Of a DNA stretch of 64,000 bases, positions 59,735 to 64,000 are shown piece by piece (positions within the stretch are counted from its first letter, which is position 1; every line of letters starts with the position of its first letter). A model generated the notes under the pieces. It was not told the DNA's origin and searched no databases. It saw only the letters and a program-made list of their open reading frames with translations. Where the stretch lies: contig VJWM01000019.1 in assembly GCA_010909165.1 (NCBI GenBank), forward strand, positions 682,001-746,000. The letters run 5' to 3'. Made by a program: the position numbers and the translations under genes. This stretch comes from Anthoceros angustus (Eukaryota; Streptophyta; Anthocerotopsida; Anthocerotales; Anthocerotaceae).

Positions 59735-61965
59735 ATGTTGTCGTTTAAGGTTTTTGCCTTGCATGCCAGGGCTGTGGCTCGTCTATCAAGAAAGGGAGTT
59801 TGTCACGGAATGTCCACTTGGAGGTGTGTGAATGGCACATGCTGGCTAGCTGCGTTTGCATCACACCAGCGCGTGCCTGCTGTTCCAGCATCAACGATGA
59901 ATTGCACCACCTCCAATCCCTTGCGGGGGGGGAAGCTCAGCTTGCCGTGTGCCCCTGATCGCTGCAAAGCTGGAGTTGCTGATGCACTCAGATCCCCATT
60001 TGCTTGTTTTAGCACGAGGGTCGCTGCACCATCCGGCAAGGTTGCCTGCTTTACAAAGCGTAGATGGCAGCATCTTACGGCCAAGGAGAATGTGAGACAA
60101 CAGCCTGGGAGAACCGGAAGGGCAGCTGGAGGGACCGTGGTGAAAGCCTTCGCCGGCTCTTCTCCTTTAATTGCGGCCTCTGATCACTGGGGGACATGGA
60201 CAGTGCTACTCACGGCTTCTGCATTCGGGCTATGGTGAGTGTGTGTCTGAGGTCTTACATTTTGGGGGGAAGGAGATGTCGTTTTTCCGGCACTTTAGCT
60301 GCTCTGTACAGGCATAGAGTTTCTTTTCAACATGCGTTGGACGGAGTTGTTCTTCATTGCCTGATGATTGCAGACGCAACGCTTAGGACTGCTGTGTATC
60401 TTACGCCATTTCTGATGAAAGGTCAGAAAAAACAAGATGGGGGAGCACTTTGAGCGGAGCACTTGTCAGCACCCTGGCTGGACTGGCAGCCAGCAACCTA
60501 GGCATCATCGCTGCTGAAGCCCCAGCCTATGCAGTGGTCAACGGATATCTGTTGCCCCTAGCAGTGCCTTTGCTGCTATTTGCAGCCGATTTGCGGCGGG
60601 TGCTCATGTCTACTGGCCGCCTGCTCCTTGCCTTCTGCCTAGGATCTGGTAATGCTGACTGTCTCCTGGCCTGTAGGGCTCCTCTAGTGAATAAGCATGG
60701 TAGATGTCCACGTTATTTTTCAGGCCTTTTGTGCAGCAGGCCTCATCTGTTTCTTGTACTGCCTGGCAGTGGCAACCACGGTTGGGACATATTTGGCCTT
60801 CCTGATGATTCCATTGCATTCTCTCGGCCCTGACAGATGGAAGATTGCTGCAGCACTCATGAGCCGTCACATTGGTGGAGGCAGGTTTCTCACTTTCCCT
60901 TTGACTGGTCCAACGAGAGTTGCTCTTTTCTCTTTGCCTATGCAAGCTAGTGAAAGAAAAGTTGATATACCACTGGGCGTCTGATTAAACTTTTGTTTTA
61001 CCTTGCCTTGAGGTGCAGCTGTGAACTATGTCGCCGTGAATGAGGCGTTGGGTGCATCATCCTCAGTAGTGGCTGCAGGGTTAGCGGCTGACAACTTGAT
61101 ATGCGCTTTGTACTTCACAACTTTGTTTGCTTTGAGCTCTTCAATCGCTGCCGACAGCGATGATTCAACAGTTGCAGGTGCTCGGCCTGCCATTCTCACC
61201 TTTTAGATGGATGTAGGAAGACAAGCAAGCAAGCTGGAGCCTCTTCTGTGAATTTGCCGTTGGGGAACTAATCTTTTGGTCTGCGACTTGACAGAAAGCG
61301 ACGTCAAGCCATCAGGGGAAGGTGGTGAATTCAGAGGCAATATTCAAGTGCTGCAAGGAGCCACAGCATTGGCTGTTGCAGCTGCAACCTGTGCAGCTGG
61401 AGTGCAGCTAGCAAAGTTATTGAGCTTCACCGGTGGAAGTATTCCTTGTATAACAGCAGTTGTTGTCATTTTGGCAACCGCATTCCCGACCTGGTTCGGT
61501 AAATATGCTGCTTCTGGAGAAGGATTGGCCACTATCCTTATGCAGGTAAGTGGTTGAATGCAGCAGACAGTTCTGTGCTTCCTGCCCGCATGCGTCATTA
61601 CGCTTGTTAATGCTCATAGCCGTTCCTTTTCTTGCACGCAGGTATTCTTTGCCACTGTTGGGGCCAGTGGCAGCATAGCAAGCGTTATCCGTACGGCGCC
61701 CTCCCTGTTCGTATTCAGCCTTGTGCAGGTTGCGTTGCATGTCATCATCATTCTTGGCGTGGGGAAATTCGTGGGCTTCGATCGGAAGACCCTCCTGCTA
61801 GCATCCAATGCTAATGTGGGTGGCCCCACCACGGCAGCTGGAATGGCCTCGGCGAAGGGCTGGAAATCTCTCCTTGTTCCGTCCATACTCGCAGGGATAT
61901 TTGGCATCGCCATAGCCACTTTCGTGTCCATCGTCTTTGGAATTACAGTGTTGAAAAAGATGTGA
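59735..61965 (+). CDS. DUF819 multi-pass membrane protein, probably plastid-targeted
   Basis: Six exons: 59735-60234, 60422-60648, 60770-60880, 61019-61177, 61295-61545 and 61642-61965, in phase, giving 523 residues. The first 150 residues are basic and Ser/Ala-rich, like a plastid transit peptide. An ATG at 59810 is an alternative start. The DUF819 part begins IAASDHWGTWTVLLTASAFG and continues with WGSTLSGALVSTLAGLAASN, LPLAVPLLLFAADLRR, HIGGAVNYVAVNEALGAS and VGGPTTAAGMASAKGWKSLL, across about ten hydrophobic segments. The family looks like a transporter, and its substrate is unknown. Intron 3 appears to use a GC donor (60881-60882), since a GT donor 4 nt further on would break the frame. 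Confidence 0.88.
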
Positions 61966-64000
61966 TTCCCAGGGCACCATGTGTGTGCCACTGCCCAGTG
62001 GAGAGCAGCCCACATTTGTGCCCAATGGTTTGAGATAGGATAATGCGCGTACGGTGTTATGCGATGTGGGCTCCTTAGATATTGGAGGCCCTGATAAACA
62101 ACAATTTCCACCGTTTGGTATTTGATGGAGCAGGCGAGTCGCATGGAATTCCCAAGTGGGTGGCAGCACTCTGGTACAGATATGCGGGTGCATGGGAGAC
62201 ATGAGAATATTATATTACCGGAGCGCACGTACACATCCCAATGAAGAGTTGTTTTTATGACTATTCCCCAGCAGTGAAGGCGGAGCAAGAATGTCTTCCA
62301 GTAGGCATGGCAGACACGGTTGGTTAGCGGCAGCAGCCCGACAACGGCTCCCAACAGTGGGTCGCCTAGGCACGTCGAATGTCGTCGTCTTCTTGCAGAT
62401 TCCAGCAGTTATTCAATCAGTTATCACATTGCACAAACGGCTGGCGCAGGTTTCATGAGACACGCACTGGAGTAGGCTGGCTAGCTGGCCGGCTGGCTAT
62501 CATGTGCGCTGCGTGCAACACTGCCCTCGGGCTACAGACTCCCGCCTCCGTCCTCAATCCCGAGCTGGCAGATTATACGTACTCCACATCCATATGTACA
62601 TTCACCTTAGAGTACAGTGTATGTACATAGCAGAGTCGCGCCCTGGGCCCTGGCGCCAGTGGGAGTTGGAACTTGAAACCGCAAGTAGACATTTATGGAC
62701 AGGAATCTGGGAGTACTTCGTCAACCCGCCGGCCATGTGATCGTCGTGCTGGGTACATCCGATAAAGCAAGTTACCGTATGGGAAGGAAGGGCCATGGGA
62801 TCATGGGTTTGTTTAGAGTCAGCACTGTTGGATCATCAGGTGCCTTGCACTTCCCTACTTGCCGTGATCAGTCCCTGCCGTGAGGCCCAAGGTATCCCAG
62901 CCCAATCTCCAGGAACTTCTTGCATGCACTATCGACAACCTCCACTATGGACTCATCAGAGCCTGGCAGCAGGCAGGGGCAGGCAGGCACGCAGGCAGGC
63001 AGGGAGGCAGGCAGGCAGGCAGGCAAGCCGGCGGGCAATGGGCATCAAGAGAGAGACCCATAGTGTTATCATGGCACACCCAGCACCGTCGATGATGGAA
63101 AGCCAACAACCAACAAGCCGGGGCCGGGGCCGGGCCCGGTACTGTTTTGCCGACAATCAATGTACAGGGCTCGTCCAAGGACCCCAGTTTATGGTATCTA
63201 ATGGAGTGAAGGACGCGGTACGAGCACACGCCCCGGGGAAGTGTGGAGTGTGACCGCATGCGTGCGGCGGGGCCGGCTCGGCTTCCTCCGACTCAGGGAC
63301 GGCAATGACATTCGCAACTGAACAGTTACACAAAGTGCATGCGGCATGCGGCACGCCCAGTTTGGAGGATGCCCAAGGCCCTAGTGCCCGACGCCTGGGG
63401 TGGATGATGGATCAACTGTGGATGCCCCTCCTGGGCCTGGCCTGCCCTGGCCTGTGCAGCTGTGCTCTCTGTCTGTCGGTGCCGCCTGTTCCGTTCCCAC
63501 GTTCGCTTTGGCCGCATTCGGAGACCTCCCCAATACACCGCCTGGAGGCTGGCTGTGGGTGACGACGGAATGCAACAGGCGGTACGACACAAGAGTGCGC
63601 GCGAAAGCGAGGGGCGCGCGCGCCGGGCACGAGCCGGGATACGGATCCCTGATCCTTCCGCCCGCCCGTCGACGTCGCCGCTGCTCCGTCCGCTCCGCTA
63701 CCGGTCCCCGTCCCCGTCCCCGTCCCGCTGTGGGCCAGTCCCCCGCCTCCGCCTCCGCCCACGCCCCCGCCCCCGCCCCCGCCGCGGGGTCGTGGAAGCT
63801 GCCTACCAGTTGCCCGCACCGTGCACCGTGCTCTGGTCGCCATCGCTCCACGGCGACCCACCTGTCCCCGCTGACGCGGAAAAGCTCATTTCCATCTCCT
63901 TCTCTTTTAGCCTCCAACTTGTGTATCATTTTGTCCGAAGCGAAGGTTTTTGTCAATCATTCCTCACGTTTCAGCCGCATTAAGGCTTTCTGTTTTGGGA
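61966..64000. other. Terminal region without a supported gene
   Basis: 62,966-63,027 is a GGCA tetranucleotide tract. 63,700-63,790 is a C-rich stretch (repeats of GTCCCC, GCCTCC and GCCCCC) whose other strand has runs of G able to form quadruplexes. Frames open on both strands near 63,400-63,950 follow base composition. A gene starting beyond the window on either strand cannot be excluded. Confidence 0.5.
62966..63027. repeat. GGCA microsatellite
   Basis: About fifteen tetranucleotide units of GGCA with a few changes (GGGA, CGCA, AGCC). Confidence 0.9.

Noticed and set aside
63381-63956. 191-codon minus-strand gene at the window end
   Set aside because: It starts at a non-ATG codon, is Gly/Ala/Arg-rich over a C-rich tract and shows no domain.

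Overview
The window is nuclear DNA of a land plant. Nearly every supported gene is a plant family with several short introns (about 70-200 bp): 60S ribosomal protein L3, SRP receptor beta, V-ATPase subunit G, a methylesterase-type alpha/beta hydrolase, a GT14-type glycosyltransferase, a Rab-GAP (TBC) protein, a plastid-type DUF819 membrane protein and vicilin-like storage globulins. Compact introns, GC-rich exons, storage globulins with an unusual layout, and much decayed Ty1/copia and Ty3/gypsy sequence suggest a spore-bearing plant (lycophyte, fern or bryophyte) rather than an angiosperm. I cannot name the species from the sequence.  Layout. 0-3.5 kb: decayed copia element (minus strand), palindromic tandem units, the zinc-finger tail of a non-LTR retroelement, an inverted heptamer array and a 27-bp minisatellite. 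3.6-14.5 kb: a head-to-tail cluster on the minus strand with two apparently intact vicilin-like genes (B at 11.9-14.2 kb, A at 4.6-7.0 kb) and one internally deleted pseudogene (C at 3.6-4.35 kb). A and B carry about 170-200 residues of Arg/Glu low-complexity sequence inside the N-terminal cupin. They share a promoter block with a TATA box and an RY (CATGCA) element. 14.5-28.6 kb: gene-poor, with degenerate short-period arrays, a Ty3/gypsy integrase remnant with an internal duplication, a GC-rich element encoding a gag-like protein without visible pol, and AT-rich repeats. 28.7-29.9 kb: a single-exon TFIIB-like gene with four tandem repeats in the linker. 31-38 kb: a gene island with SRPRB (minus), RPL3 (plus) and the methylesterase-like gene (minus). 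38.4-47.4 kb: an unknown 359-residue ORF between direct repeats of about 0.9-1.0 kb, a broken second copy of the gag-like element, copia integrase remnants and a mosaic three-unit tandem repeat. 47.9-62 kb: a gene-dense end with an At3g28720-type membrane protein (plus), a GT14-type glycosyltransferase (minus), V-ATPase G (minus), a TBC Rab-GAP (plus) and a DUF819 protein (plus). 62-64 kb has no supported gene, only short repeats.  Working together. The housekeeping genes are not an operon-like system. Their neighbours are ordinary plant divergent, convergent and tandem arrangements. The real functional unit is the storage-globulin cluster: duplicated genes with a shared RY/TATA promoter, a shared exon plan and one intron present only in gene A. 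The least ordinary observations are the Arg/Glu insert in the globulins, the TFIIB-like protein with linker repeats, the unrecognised GC-rich gag-like family, the unknown ORF preceded by hairpin-forming repeats, and an intron/exon duplication in the methylesterase-like gene.
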